Shown here piece after piece: positions 6,852 to 7,353 of a stretch of 7,353 nucleotides of DNA. How positions within the stretch are numbered: position 1 is the stretch's first letter; each line of letters starts with the position of its first letter. The notes beneath the pieces were generated by a model that did not search any database, was not told where the DNA came from, and saw only the letters and a program-made list of their open reading frames with translations. Position numbers and translations under genes: made by a program. The DNA comes from Limnobacter sp. (GTDB lineage Bacteria; Pseudomonadota; Gammaproteobacteria; Burkholderiales; Burkholderiaceae_B): assembly GCA_012032215.1 (NCBI GenBank), contig JAAURO010000074.1, positions 1 to 7,353 of the forward strand, written 5' to 3'.

Positions 6852-7151
6852 ATGGCCGACCTGACCGCCAAGGACGTCTCCGAGATCGCCCAGCTGGCGA
6901 TGCTCTCGCTCACCCCCGAGGAAGCGGAGCGCATGCGCGTCGAGCTCTCGGCGATCCTGGAGGCCATGGCGGCGCTCGCCGCCGTCGACACCGCGACCAT
7001 CCCGCCCATGACCCACGCCATGCCCATGGACCTGCGGCTGCGCGACGACCTGGTGGAGCCGTCGCTCGCCGTCGACATCGCGCTCGGCAATGCGCCGGCG
7101 CGCGGCGACGAGACGTTCGTGGTGCCGGTGGTCATCGGCGGCGAGCCGTAG
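6852..7151 (+). CDS. gatC: Asp-tRNA(Asn)/Glu-tRNA(Gln) amidotransferase subunit C
   Basis: Complete, 99 residues, close to the family's usual 95. GatC is the small subunit that wraps around and stabilises GatA with GatB; the complex amidates mischarged Glu-tRNA(Gln) or Asp-tRNA(Asn) in the cytoplasm. Family marks: an N-terminal helix with [20 protein letters not shown], a helix with [12 protein letters not shown] followed by VDT, then [17 protein letters not shown] and a C-terminal [13 protein letters not shown] 6852 lies six bases after the TAA of the preceding gene. A GGAAG at 6836-6840 may be its ribosome-binding site, though the spacing is long. gatA follows after eight bases, the usual gatC-gatA order. 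Third-position G/C is far higher than in the genes before 6760, so it comes from another organism. Confidence 0.9.
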   Translation: MADLTAKDVSEIAQLAMLSLTPEEAERMRVELSAILEAMAALAAVDTATIPPMTHAMPMDLRLRDDLVEPSLAVDIALGNAPARGDETFVVPVVIGGEP

Positions 7152-7159
7152 GCACAGCC

Positions 7160-7353
7160 ATGACCGATCTCTGCCATCTCTCGCTGGTCGAGCAAGCGCG
7201 CCGCATCTCCGTCGGAGGCACCACCTCCGTCGAGTTGGTGGAGGCACACCTGGCGCGCATCGACGCCGTGGAACCGCGCGTCGGAGCGTTCTTGTTGGTC
7301 GACCGCGACGTGCGCTCGCTCGGCGCGAGCCATCGGCCGCAGCGCCAGCCGGC
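7160..7353 (+). CDS. gatA: Asp-tRNA(Asn)/Glu-tRNA(Gln) amidotransferase subunit A, 5' part
   Basis: First 64 or so residues of GatA, the amidase-signature subunit that releases ammonia from glutamine; the gene runs off the right edge. ATG 7160 is eight bases after the gatC stop. The start reads MTDLCHLSLVEQARRI and is followed by SVELVEAHLARIDAVEPRVG and AFLLVDRD, matching the N-terminal helices of the family. The catalytic Lys-Ser-Ser triad would lie beyond the window. After VDRDVRSL the frame reads GASHRPQRQ, which does not fit, whereas the +1 frame gives ARAIGRSASR, closer to the family's ARAIDR. A one-base indel near 7318-7326 is therefore likely. Confidence 0.82.
   Translation, partial: MTDLCHLSLVEQARRISVGGTTSVELVEAHLARIDAVEPRVGAFLLVDRDVRSLGASHRPQRQP

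Noticed and set aside
6560..7333. 257-codon minus-strand open frame spanning the lipB-gatC join
   Set aside because: Long antisense frames are expected in high-GC coding DNA. It crosses the join between two sources and is Arg/Ser/Ala-rich without a recognisable domain.
1..7353. CRISPR array, tRNA, rRNA, insertion sequence, integrase or attachment site
   Set aside because: No regularly spaced repeats, cloverleaf-like stretch, transposase motif or long terminal inverted repeat was seen. The disrupted genes show no mobile-element insertion at their breaks.

Overview
The window looks like a bacterial contig made of two unrelated pieces. Bases 1 to about 6760 have moderate GC and carry genes that fit a betaproteobacterium, probably Burkholderiales; a Limnobacter-like host is only my guess from protein style. 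From about 6760 to the end the sequence is much richer in GC. In the 60 bases from 6781, 45 are G or C, against 27 in the 60 bases from 6361. This part carries gatC and the start of gatA, with the codon use of a different, high-GC bacterium. The switch falls inside lipB and removes its catalytic half, so a chimeric assembly join is the simplest reading.

Layout of the main piece: (1) 1-913, plus strand, the C-terminal part of a DUF1513 beta-propeller-like protein, broken by small indels. (2) 1114-1893, plus strand, an AT-richer secreted protein that I do not recognise. (3) 1952-4499, minus strand, a CHASE-domain hybrid histidine kinase with REC and Hpt domains; its sensor domain is disrupted by three closely spaced single-base indels. 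(4) 4582-5569, minus strand, the condensed remains of a Csu-type (spore coat U) chaperone-usher fimbrial operon. Pilin, chaperone and usher or tip pieces are in operon order, but each has lost its middle. (5) 5930-6210, plus strand, an orphan HipB-like Xre-family regulator with one frameshift in a T run. (6) 6331-6762, plus strand, lipB (octanoyltransferase), cut off at the join. The second piece holds the last 28 codons of an unknown gene, gatC, and the first 64 or so codons of gatA.

How they could work together: the csu remnants and the CHASE kinase are on the same strand, with only 82 bases between them, so the kinase may have been co-transcribed with the fimbrial genes or may have regulated them. 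The csu genes and hipB-like gene diverge from an AT-rich spacer with two inverted repeats. LipB and GatCA are housekeeping proteins.

The dominant signal is not a new system. It is an unusually high density of single-base indels, internal deletions and one inter-genome join. Conserved genes that should be intact (DUF1513, kinase, Xre regulator) are broken by one-base changes, several of them in short homopolymers. I therefore lean towards sequencing or assembly error for those. The csu deletions could be real decay. No tRNA, rRNA, CRISPR or insertion sequence was seen.
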